Positions 54,575 to 64,000 of a DNA stretch of 64,000 bases are shown here, one piece after another; within the stretch, counting starts at the first letter, position 1, and the number at the start of each line of letters is the position of its first letter. Source of the DNA: Oncomelania hupensis (taxonomy: Eukaryota; Mollusca; Gastropoda; Littorinimorpha; Pomatiopsidae); the NCBI GenBank assembly GCA_036898135.1, contig CM072521.1:65575483-65639482 (forward strand). Reading direction: 5' to 3'. The position numbers and the translations under genes were made by a program. Under the pieces are notes generated by a model. It was given only the letters and a program-made list of their open reading frames with translations, did no database searches and was not told the DNA's origin.

Positions 54575-54725
54575 TTGAAAGGACACGGCTTGAGTTCTAT
54601 TGGTGAGAAAACTGGTGATCCACAGAATTAGTTTAGGGTCGACATGGAGCTCCAGGAGCTTCATTGCCATCAGGTGAGGTTGAATAGTGTTAAATGCCGA
54701 AGAAAAATCAATGAAAATGCATGCA
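53523..54725 (-). mobile_element. Rex1-like LINE, RT to 3' end, in a fold-back element
   Basis: Minus strand: ACIFIDFSSAFNTIQPHLMA (motif A) near 54710, then a CT-tract interruption at 54523-54572. Next come Ser-Pro-Gln-Gly-Thr-Val-Leu-Ser-Pro (motif B), Tyr-Ser-Asp-Asp (catalytic) and KTKEMMIDFRRDSAPIPDLY, VTNYKYLGLILDNKLSFDQN and SVLTFGFICWFGGLSVKNKR. After a frameshift come Leu-Pro-Ser-Gly-Arg-Arg-Leu-Arg-Val-Pro and FIPKSIEFLNKR. The tail is GATAATAAAGTATTC followed by seven GAACTT units. It is 5'-truncated and broken. Confidence 0.85.
54523..54572. repeat. (GA)n microsatellite inside LINE RT
   Basis: About 24 GA units interrupting the RT reading frame between motifs A and B. Confidence 0.95.
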
Positions 54726-54880
54726 GACATCCTGCTCACCACCAAAAGCAGAAGACCAATGGTCAGGCGGGGAGAACATATGTCATGTCGCCTTGTCCTG
54801 CATAACCCATTGGCCACACCAAAGGATTCTGCACAGCAGGAGCCACCCAAGGCTAGACTAACCAACAAGTGAAAGGTAGA
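54726..54880 (-). mobile_element. Fold-back family fragment, continuation
   Basis: CATCCTGCTCACCACCAAAA, GGTCAGGCGGGGAGAACATA, CCTTGTCCTGCATAACCCAT and GCCACCCAAGGCTAGACTAA in the minus order of the family. The family order at 62820-62990 shows that 53522 and 54726 are nearly adjacent positions in an uninterrupted copy. This supports insertion of the Rex1-like LINE between them. Confidence 0.75.
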
Positions 54881-55527
54881 CGACCTCTCCCAAGTCGTGA
54901 ATGTTGACGGGTTGAGGTAACAAGGGAACCCCTCGTGGGTTTGGGTGCGTAAAGCGGCAGGTGAGATGAGGAAGGATGGAGATGAAGATGGAAATAAACA
55001 AAACCACACGGGACAAGGCAATGTCGGTATGTTGCAACGGTTCGCTTTTGATTTGCATGTAAACCAAATCCTCCAAATAAAGGGGGAAAGAAATCCTCTG
55101 AATCACTCAAATAATACAATGGTATAAGCTAAATTATTAATTAACACATTCGAATAGTTACAATCTTTACTACAATTGCAAATGCAAATGAAAAGATATG
55201 GATAACATGGTATCAATATTCCACAAATAAATATATACTTTGAGCCACCATTATAATACATAATTTCCTACATCATCGCTCATTTAAAAGTGATATATGA
55301 TAAACACTACACATATTTAATATTGAGATGTAAATAATATAAACTCAGACAATATAAAAGGAAACCTAAATTATCATTAAAAAAAATATATATATAAAGA
55401 ATAGAATAAAAATAAAAGTTGACATTTTCAAAGTAACACTAACCATAACAGTGAATGAAGTTGTCACTGGCACCATTCATATGGCTGAACATTCTGTACT
55501 AAAAAAATGGCAAAACTATTCTTAGCA

Positions 55528-55594
<67 letters not shown>

Positions 55595-55700
55595 GATTTT
55601 TATATAGCGGGTACTCCAGCCTATGACTAGACTCACCACGCTTTACATAGTCATTACATTTAAATAGATGCACTCGATAAAACATCGCTTTTGCTACAAT
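55528..55700 (-). repeat. (AAT)n array with L2-like tail
   Basis: About 21 AAT units followed by GGATTTTTATATAGCGGGTA and CTCACCACGCTTTACATAGT, the inverted 3' end of an L2-like LINE. No coding part is recognisable beyond it. Confidence 0.65.
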
Positions 55701-57085
55701 ACACCAAAAGACAGAACAGTAAAGGTACAAACTATTTACAACTATGTACACAAATTACAAAAAAAGACAGAAATAGACTATTTACAACTGTGTACATAAA
55801 TGACAAAAAAGATAGAAATAGAACAGCAAAAACCTATTCACAGCTATTTATATGCCCGGTTAGACCTAGGAAGAAAAACAGTATAAATATTTACAGCCGT
55901 GTATACACTTAAGGAACAGACAGAGACAAAAGAGGAGAGAATGGCAGCTGGATTACAAATACATTATCAATATTACAAAATAACTGATCTTATGAATAGC
56001 TTACCTCGTCAGTGAGATGAGAGGTTTACAAAGTATTTCCAAAAACACAAAACGGTTGCACAACTATGAGCTTAGCAAAATATACGTCGGTTCCAAACAA
56101 AACACAATGAAAGAAGGATAAATACAAATGAACGCATTTCAAATATGCATCAAAATGTGCAGACCGAAATGATGTGCAACTAACAAGGGAAATAACTCAA
56201 TAAAATAATATTTTCTTTACCATACATGATTACGTCCCATTAAAAACCAGTAATATTATCATTCAATATTCTTGTCTATCTTCTATTATTCGTCATACAT
56301 TAACATACACTTACAAACATACATACATAGGCACAAAACTTCAATCTAGTCTTTTTGAGTCATATTGGTTGTGTCGGTGAATTTTTTCCTTGACATTTTC
56401 AATCTGCTATCACTTTTCAATTTCTGTCATTATAATCTTTTTATTCAACTTTTTTGTGTGGCTAATTTCATATTATCAAGCATATACAAGGTCACATTAT
56501 ACAGCATTCTTGCTACATAGCCTTTGGTGAAATTCTTTTGGTGTTGATATTGACATTACATCCACTGCAACACACACGGTCGTTACCTTCCTATTTCAAG
56601 ACAGAGTTATGTTGTTTTTTTGACGTGCATCCGAAGTGACAAGGATGAAAATGAAACTTGGAGTTGAAATGTTTTCAGCGCAGATGTGGAGGTGCATGTT
56701 GTCTCGGCAACGAAGGCGATCCCTGAACACTTTGATGCTGTGCTAACCTTCACCCTAAGTCAAGGGTCACATTTGACCACGACTCTCAACCCAGAAAAAT
56801 TACCCTGAACATCAACCCAGAAAAGTAACCCCAAACCTCAACCCAAAAAAGTGACCTCAAACCTCCACATAGTAAACTTTTGTTTTTTCTAGCCATGAAT
56901 GCCTGTGAAAGCATATAAACCGGCTTGCAATGTGCATTTTTCTCAGAGAAGGTAATAAGATGCTACAGACTTAAACTACAGGGTCTAGATAGCACCGTAT
57001 TTTGAGAATATAATTACGTTAGTTTATTCATTGACTGATGGATTCATCCGTTCATTAATTTCTTGAATTGTTTATTTATTTATTC
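55701..57085. other. No recognisable feature
   Basis: AT-rich sequence. Imperfect tandem ACAAAAAAGACAGAAATAGA repeats lie at 55705-55830 and CAACCCAGAAAAGTAACCCC-type repeats at 56790-56865. No gene is supported. Confidence 0.4.
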
Positions 57086-57185
57086 CAGAGTTCAGGAAGC
57101 AGCACGATGGTCGTGGTTGATTTCAGCGCCGCTCTGACAGTCTACACTTCTCTGGTTGGTTTAATTGCTTCTGTATATTCATCCT

Positions 57186-57190
57186 CCTTC

Positions 57191-57251
<61 letters not shown>

Positions 57252-57287
57252 TATCAACGTCGTCGTCTTTCTCATTGTCGTCGTCGC

Positions 57288-57347
<60 letters not shown>

Positions 57348-57348
57348 T
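57186..57348. repeat. (TCA)n microsatellite, two blocks
   Basis: TCA arrays at 57186-57250 and 57291-57348 around a GTCGTCGTC stretch. Confidence 0.95.
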
Positions 57349-57654
57349 ACCGTCAATAAGCTAACACATGTGTCAATTAATTTAAAACAATTGTTTTGAC
57401 TATATTCAGTTACTGCTTGTGTTTTGTGTGGGGGAATCTTGCAGCTGTAGAAACAGCAAATAGAATTTCCAACGCCTTCAGTAGTTCTTAAATTTTAAAT
57501 GTTAGAAAATGTGGTTTGAACGAGAAATTTACAATTTCGTGTATCTGGAAAACACTGAACAATGAGTAATCATGAACTACTTGATAACTAAAACCATGTA
57601 GGACTGCTGGGATCATCTTGTTCAGCACCAACGGGATATTAGCATCTATATGTA

Positions 57655-57658
57655 CTCC

Positions 57659-57690
<32 letters not shown>

Positions 57691-57719
57691 TAGTAGTAGT
57701 AGTAGTAGCAGTAGTAGTA

Positions 57720-57750
<31 letters not shown>

Positions 57751-57823
57751 AAGTAGTAGTAGCAGTTGTAGTAGAAGTAGGAAGAGGAGGAGTTGTAGTA
57801 GTAGTAGCAGCAGTAGTAGTATG

Positions 57824-57909
<86 letters not shown>

Positions 57910-57925
57910 TAGTAGTAGTCGTCGT
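57655..57925. repeat. (AGT)n microsatellite, interrupted
   Basis: About 85 AGT-type units with AGC, AGA and GGT variants. It yields poly-Ser, poly-Val and poly-Thr artefact frames. Confidence 0.95.
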
Positions 57926-58611
57926 CGTAACATGGAATGAAACCGTTGTAGCTAAATAATATTGGAACAATAAATTATCTAACTACATAACTGCAATAAA
58001 TTTTCGTCGTTTGTAACATTGTGGATACCAAAATGAATGTGGCGTTGAATGCTTTCCGAAAATCTTCACTTTAAAACTATTGGTAAACATCCTCATTTCT
58101 CGTGAATCATCAAACATTGTTTCCACTTACAGTCTTGTTGTATGGAATGATCCAGAAGTTGAAAGGAAAAGGTTGTTTGAATCGTGTTAGAACGTTGTCA
58201 TATTCACAACCGATGAATTGCTTTAAACGGCCATAAGACCAATGATGTTTGTTAATTATTTGTCACAATGAGTTTATTTAGGAAACTGAATCGCGGCGCA
58301 ATAAAATATTATAATTTATAATGGGTTAAGGTTATGGTTACTTAAACCAATTGCAAAGCTTTGAATTGTAGGCGTCTCTTCCTTGTCATGTAAACTAACA
58401 ATTGTGCCAACTATATACACTTTCTTTGTGGTGCTATTTTAGAATGAATCTTGAGGCACATTACACAATTTTTTTTTCCTATTTATATCAAACCCGTAAT
58501 TTTTTTAGCAAGGTTATTTTTTGCTAAATTATTTTTGTATCGTTGGAGGAACAGTTATTGTACATTTAAAAAAGAATCTGCGACACTGAAATGTGTGAAC
58601 TTGAAGACCTT
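57926..58611. other. No recognisable feature
   Basis: AT-rich intergenic or intronic sequence without any open frame of interest. Confidence 0.4.
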
Positions 58612-59075
58612 TCCTATCCAATCCTATCATTTCCTATCCCGTAACTCGAAAGTCGTTGGGGCACCACAGATGATCGTTTCACCAGCGTACTCCATCTTTA
58701 TCTGTCCTCAGCAACCTTCAGGGTTTCGCTCAGTGTCAAGCCAGTCCATTCTCGAATGTTGTCATTCCACCTCTTTCTCTTTTTCTGTCTATCTCTTCTT
58801 CTGCCTTCTCGCACCGTTTCTTGCAGGATAGTCTTTGCAATGCTTGATGCTGTGGTGGCGTGGCCATACCGTCGGAGTTTCCGTTTCTTCACCACTGTGA
58901 GCATGTCATCGTATTGTCCATTGCCTTGTGTGATGGTCTGTCGGACTTCGTTGTTGGTGATGTGCTGAGTATAGAAAATGCCCAGAAGTCTTCTGTAGCA
59001 CCTCATCTCCATGCTTTGTATTCTTCCTTGTTGGTCTGCTGTGAGGTCTATGTTTCGCAAGCGTATAGGAAGATG
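58612..59075 (-). mobile_element. 5'-truncated RTE-like LINE 3' end (copy E)
   Basis: Minus strand: DLTADQQGRIQSMEMRCYRR, LLTVVKKRKLRRYGHATTAS, WNDNIREWTGLTLSETLKVA. It is more diverged than copies A-D, with degenerate GGAT(A) units at 58612-58640. Its 5' end (ATCTTCCTATACGCTTGCG) coincides with that of copy C. Confidence 0.83.
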
Positions 59076-59265
59076 GAAATGACAAGGGAGCGCAGCAGCC
59101 TTACCTCAGGACTTTTAAGCCAGGGCAAATTGTGTGCCCGACAACTCCCAAATACCTTGGTAGACTACTGTACTAGAAGGAGACTAAAATGTTAATAATA
59201 GACCAAGAGGGTAGATACAAATAAGAGCTAAGAGAGGATAAGACTTCTATTAAGCAGGAACTATT

Positions 59266-59269
<4 letters not shown>

Positions 59270-59296
<27 letters not shown>

Positions 59297-59352
59297 AAGA
59301 AGAAGAAGAAGAAGAAGAAGAAGAAGAAGAAGAAGAAGAAGAAGAAGAAAGG
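59270..59352. repeat. (AGA)n microsatellite
   Basis: About 27 AGA units. Confidence 0.95.
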
Positions 59353-59534
59353 AAAGAAGAATCTTTTCTTTTCATTTGGGGTGTGCTCAGTTTGCTAATT
59401 GTTATAGTTATGAACTGATATTTTAGTTGTTGTTGTTTTTTAAATCAATGTTTAAAATGGTTTTACTGTAAAGTGCAGTGTACCTGAGGGTAGATAAGGT
59501 AACTGCACTATAATAAATCAGGTCGTTTAGTATT

Positions 59535-59538
59535 GTTG

Positions 59539-59608
<70 letters not shown>

Positions 59609-59644
59609 TTTAATTTTTATTAGTATTTTTATTATTATTATTAT

Positions 59645-59676
<32 letters not shown>

Positions 59677-59682
59677 TTGGTA

Positions 59683-59754
<72 letters not shown>

Positions 59755-59755
59755 G
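59535..59755. repeat. (TTA)n/(TAG)n microsatellite region
   Basis: TTA arrays at 59540-59605 and 59685-59753 with a TAG array at 59644-59676 between them. Confidence 0.95.
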
Positions 59756-61568
59756 AAAGAGAAGGTGAAAAGGTTAAAGGTTACATTAAACAGTAGAAAA
59801 AGAGCGCTATGGAAGTCGTTCATTGGAAATTCACTAGCCTATATTTTACCCTATTAACAAAACCTAAAGTATTGCGATGCACAATACACACACACTCACA
59901 CAAACCCACACACACTCAAGCACACACACACACACACACACAGAGTCAAGCACACAGACCCACAAACACATACAAATGAGGGGAAATGGCAACGGAGGGA
60001 AAGCTAAATACATGAATTAACCATGTAACCAGTTCTTTATAAAGCGTTGTAGACATTCATCAATGTAATGCACTCATTTAAATTGTAAAACGCTGGAGAC
60101 GAAAAGAACTGAGAGACAAGCAACAAAGGAAAGGCAGTATAAATATTGCATAACAATGATTTTAGGCTTTTTTGGGGTTTCCACAAAACCACACATATTG
60201 ACGTTCACAGTTAGTGTTACCCCACAGAAAAAAATAAGTTGTTGCAAAACACAAAAAGAAACGTTTATGAGCCTATTAACAGCAACAAGGGTGATTCTAA
60301 AAATAGCGCTGCAGCGAAAGCGTGTATGGTGGATACAGTTAATTGTTTACACAGCAGGGAAGAAAGGCCTAACCTTCAAAGCTTATCGGTGGATTAGAAC
60401 AATGATTACCCTTAATCATGTTTGAATGTGACAGTGCAATGCCCCAAGTTTACCTATTGTCAAACAAATAAACAAACTTCGTTGATAATTTGACAATTTA
60501 CAAAATGGGGTAATAATATATTATTTCTACTATTACTAGGTATAACGGATGAAAGGGCAGGTAACTCTTCCAAGCGGATCGCGATTTCCGGGAAACCTGA
60601 CTCTAATTTTACCGCTAATATCAGGATCAGATTACGGTCTCAAACGACTGTGTACAGTGGATGTTTCTTGAACAAATGACCAATAATGAATGAGGAGACA
60701 CTGGCTCAGCCCAGCAATTACTTTTTGTGGGGGAGCATTTTCAAATTTGTTAAAAAAAAATTCTTTTATTTTTTTGTTTTAGTCGGTAACCTGATGTGTC
60801 TTTTAAATAATATAACAAAAAATTACACTTTTTGAGCGTGAAGCCTTTCAAGTTCTACAAAATTCAAGGCCACACGACGAATGGTTATAAAGCAGATATT
60901 GCCCTCATGCGTTTCACATTAAGTTATGAAGCTATGTTAACACCAGGGGTGAGCTTTGTTTGCAAAACAATGTGCTTCTTCGTTTGTGTTTATTTTTGTG
61001 AATTTTGCAAGGTGTTTGTTTTGCATAATTAATTCTCGAGTTAGTTAGGCCTACTACTAGTACTTTTTCTTGTACATCAATAGGGCAGTAGTAGTACTAG
61101 GTCTGTAAGTGGGTTAGTGTCGCTTGGTTGTCCACAGGTACCAAGTTATAACTATTAAACACAATTTAGGCTACTAAAACATTATTTTTTGTGTTGTATT
61201 TTACTCCAGAACTCCCCAAACGATCTTCATCTTGTGGAACATTTAACTAATATAAATTATTAATGTATATAAATGCATCGTTACTTTCGTATATTTTGCT
61301 GAAACTGGCAGAATGGTTTGTTTTCTGAGCCCACTAAAGGATACTGCAATTTGTTGTGTAAATACAGTTCCTTTTTATGCACTTTGTATTAATTTTAGAC
61401 ACCCGAGCCACTTTTGGAAAAAACGCGTTTCATTTTTGTGTGAGGGTTACCAACTGTGAACAGTTAAACGAGTGCCTTAATGTTGACAGATTTTAACAAT
61501 TTAAATTTTGTTAATCTTCTAAAGGTCTAAAAATCCTGAACAATAAAAATAAAATTATCGTCCGTAAT
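59756..61568. other. No recognisable gene
   Basis: CA-rich tract at 59888-59945. An 89-codon + frame at 60156-60425 has no family resemblance. No splice-bounded exon could be supported. Confidence 0.35.
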
Positions 61569-61570
61569 AC

Positions 61571-61657
<87 letters not shown>
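61569..61657. repeat. (CTA)n microsatellite
   Basis: About 29 CTA units. Confidence 0.95.
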
Positions 61658-61704
61658 GCAGTAGTAGCAGAGGTCGTATAAAAAGTGTGTGCACACTGAT
61701 CCAA

Positions 61705-61810
61705 GTTTAATACTGTCCTGTGATGACAAATGTGTAATACTGTCCTGTGATGACAAAAGTGTAATACAGTACTGTCCTGTGATGACAAAAGTGTAATGCT
61801 GTCCTGTGAT
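61705..61810. repeat. Short tandem repeat, ~31 bp, four units
   Basis: Four copies of CTGTCCTGTGATGACAAA followed by (A/T)GTGTAATAC. The spacing varies from 31 to 36 bp. Confidence 0.85.
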
Positions 61811-62637
61811 ACTACCTTTGTCAAGTATGATATTTTCTCATCATGTGTTTATTTATTTATTGTTGACAACCTAGTTGTATATAATTGTTTATACAACTCC
61901 AGCTTCTTCAGTATGAATGACTATATGTTTCTGAATGTTGGTTTTTTTTAATGTGTGCCTGAAGTCAAGGTCAAATTTACGAAGAAAAAACGTATAATCA
62001 ACTGTTTAATTCGCCCTAGAAGATGACAGTTTGCTTATTTTATCATCAGACATTGTTGTGTATAATATAATTGTGCAAACTTTGAAGTGTTCAAAGGGTC
62101 GTCTTCTATTATCAGTAAAGGGCTTATCTCCGTTAGAATGCAGGCACTAGACCACACAGAAAAAACCCAAAGGGCGTGGGCATTGTCCCCCGAGGCGTTG
62201 TTGTGAATCAGCCACGCGAGATTAGTGTGGTGCCTTTAGTATCCGGTGACACCCGATGACCGTATCAAGGACCTCTTTGCTAGACTCGCGCGGTGGCCTC
62301 GTCAGGTAGCCCATTGTCATCTTAAACTTCTTACACGCCCACATGAGGGCTTTCACAGTAATATTTTGGATTATTAGACTCTTCTATATTTGTAATGAAA
62401 ATGTGAGGTCAGACATACTTTAATTTTTAATATAAAAGATTTACCAAAGGGGGTGGGAAAAAAGATCTATTTTGACGTCGGAAACCTTTGTTTGGTTTTC
62501 TTCGTTCTTTGTTTTTAAGTTGACATGCTTCACCAATCACAACTGTTAATGGGTGAACAGTCAAATCCATCTGTTTAGCTACTAGCATTCAACATCAAAC
62601 GAAGATCTGAGGAAAAACAAGCAAACAACAAACATTG
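61811..62637. other. No recognisable feature
   Basis: Unassigned sequence. A tRNA-like word (GACTCGCGCGGTGGCCTCGT) at about 62284 is too weak to call. Confidence 0.35.
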
Positions 62638-63414
62638 TGTAACCGAGCAGAGTGTATTTGACTCTCTCCTCTCGGCTACTGCCTTGAGGACACGGCCCAA
62701 CTCCAACTGTTATTTTCGTTTATCCCTCGTAAGAGAGAAATAAAATGTGTTGCCCTGCAAAGCGGTGAAGGGCGTTGATAGTAAACCGAATTGCCGGCTA
62801 CTAGTGCCACGACACTCTCTGCTGGTCACTGCCACTAACCTGCATGAAATGCCTGCCGACGATGTTGTCCTGCTCACCACCAAAAGCAGAAGGCGAATGG
62901 TCAGGCGGGGAGAACATATGTCGTGTCGCCCTGTCCTGCATAACCCAATGGCCACACCAAAGGATTCTGTACAGCCACCCAAGGCTAGACTAACTAACAA
63001 ATGGAGTGTAGACAATCTCTCCCAAGCGTGAACAGTCGCCTCCCATTCCGCCACAAATAGCCTTGGGGGCTCCTGCTGTGTAGAATCCTTTGGTGTGGCC
63101 ATTGGGTTATGCAGGACAAGGCGACACGACGTATGTTCTCCCCGCCTGACCATTCGTCTTCTGCTTTTGGTGGTGAGCAGGACTACATTGTTGGCAGGCA
63201 TTTTATGCAGGTTGGTGGCAGTGACCTGCAGGGAGTGTCGTGGCACTAGTAGCCGGCAATCCGGTGTACTATCAACACGCTTCCCCGCCTTGCAGGGCAA
63301 CACTTTTTATATCTGTCTTTTACGAGAGACCAATGAAAATAACAGCTCGGGTTGAGCCCTGTTCTCAAGGTCGTGGTCGAGAGGCGGCAGTCAAATACTG
63401 CGCTCGGCTACAAT
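62638..63414. mobile_element. Complete fold-back element (~780 bp, long inverted arms)
   Basis: The left arm (62638-63055) and right arm (63056-63414) are inverted copies of one sequence. Left TGTAACCGAGCAGAGTGTAT mirrors right AATACTGCGCTCGGCTACA. Left AAGGCTAGACTAACTAACAA mirrors the right-arm family block; GGTCAGGCGGGGAGAACATA mirrors TATGTTCTCCCCGCCTGACC; CCACGACACTCTC mirrors GAGTGTCGTGG. Arms differ by small indels. No transposase is encoded. Half-copies occur at 42538-43507, 53300-53522 and 54726-54880. The DNA could form a ~350-bp stem. Confidence 0.85.
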
Positions 63415-64000
63415 ACAAACAAAACCAAACACACACACGCGCGCACCCCTCCTCCCTCCCCACCCCCACACACACAAGAGGAAGGCGAAAAGAATGGGTG
63501 TAGCAGAAAAAAGCAAGCAATTCTGATCTCGTATGGTTCTCTATTCACGACTCATGTTTGTGATCATTGCCTTCCGTCATTTGATTGGTCGCTTCCCCCA
63601 TGTCCCTGTTACTCTGCTTAGACTACAAGTCCCCCTCGCCCTATTATTCTTCTCCCCCTCGCTTCCACCCCACTCCCCATCTTTTGCTGTCTGGCGAAAT
63701 CCTATGAATATCGGTTCCTTTCCACTGTTGCACCTGGGCGCTGTTCATAGTTATTTAATTGCATTTTGTTAGGCCCCGGTGTACAATCTTTAGTATTGAC
63801 GACACGCCGACGCCATGACGTCATGTAGATGTTAACTCACGTAGTTGTCACGATGATGGATGTTCGCAGCGTTTTCGGTTGTCACCTCGCACGCCTCACC
63901 GAGAATAATGACCAAGGTTATCGTCAGCGCGAATCATGGGAAATTGTCAACTCCAGGGAACGGAGATACGTGTCTTCAATATCGGAGACGACGATTATAA
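63415..64000. other. No recognisable feature
   Basis: An ACACACGCGCGC tract near 63428 and C-rich stretches at 63445-63470 and 63640-63680. Otherwise unassigned. Confidence 0.4.

Noticed and set aside
57087..57190. Possible alternative terminal exon with a hydrophobic stretch (MVVVDFSAALTVYTSLVGLI)
   Set aside because: It has an acceptor-like TTTATTCCAG but lies 15 kb beyond the carbonic anhydrase stop and runs into a TCA array; no phase or homology support.

Overview
The window looks like metazoan nuclear DNA, most likely from a mollusc (a gastropod is my best guess). It has a spliced alpha-carbonic anhydrase gene with GT-AG introns, many LINE, SINE and LTR retroelement families, dense microsatellites and long minisatellites. 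There are no operons, bacterial genes, rRNA genes, functional-looking tRNA genes or CRISPR arrays. The species-level guess is inference.

The only cellular gene I can assemble is the 3' half of an alpha-carbonic anhydrase on the + strand. Four phase-compatible exons lie at 35467-35505, 38216-38273, 40917-41080 and 41652-41783. They cover the central strand through the TTPPC signature to the stop codon, with AATAAA signals near 42011. An uncertain upstream exon lies at 29421-29642. The exons that should carry the zinc ligands (HxH and the third His) were not found. Exon 38216-38273 lies inside a 321-bp arm whose apparently identical inverted copy (35729-36049) sits 2.04 kb upstream in the preceding intron.

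The rest is layered mobile DNA. 0-10 kb: minisatellites of 47 and 42 bp, a solo LTR with a 5-bp target duplication (3324-3900), and two 5'-truncated RTE-like LINE ends flanked by triplet arrays. 10-18.5 kb: an I-type LINE (endonuclease, RT, RNase H; minus strand) with one in-frame stop, split by a CR1/L2-type LINE whose 772-codon frame is open; an SGNH-esterase ORF1 lies just upstream. 19.6-21 kb: an L2-like end, then a Rex1-like LINE interrupted by an RTE-like end. 21.2-24 kb: an internally deleted Ty3/gypsy-class element with LTRs, whose open frame has integrase before RT. 26-32 kb: degraded L2 and RTE-like LINEs and a tRNA-derived SINE. 33-41 kb: several copies of a ~570-bp non-autonomous retroposon, a tRNA/5S chimeric SINE, further SINEs and a 45-bp minisatellite, all in or near the carbonic anhydrase introns. 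42.5-63.4 kb: fold-back element pieces, a complete ~780-bp fold-back element, more LTR copies, 22-bp and 32-bp minisatellites, a Rex1-like LINE, further L2 and RTE-like ends and a possible hAT-type MITE.

Many triplet and pentanucleotide arrays sit exactly at LINE or SINE 3' ends, so much of the microsatellite content appears to have been seeded by retroelement tails. Stretches with no recognisable content are listed explicitly.
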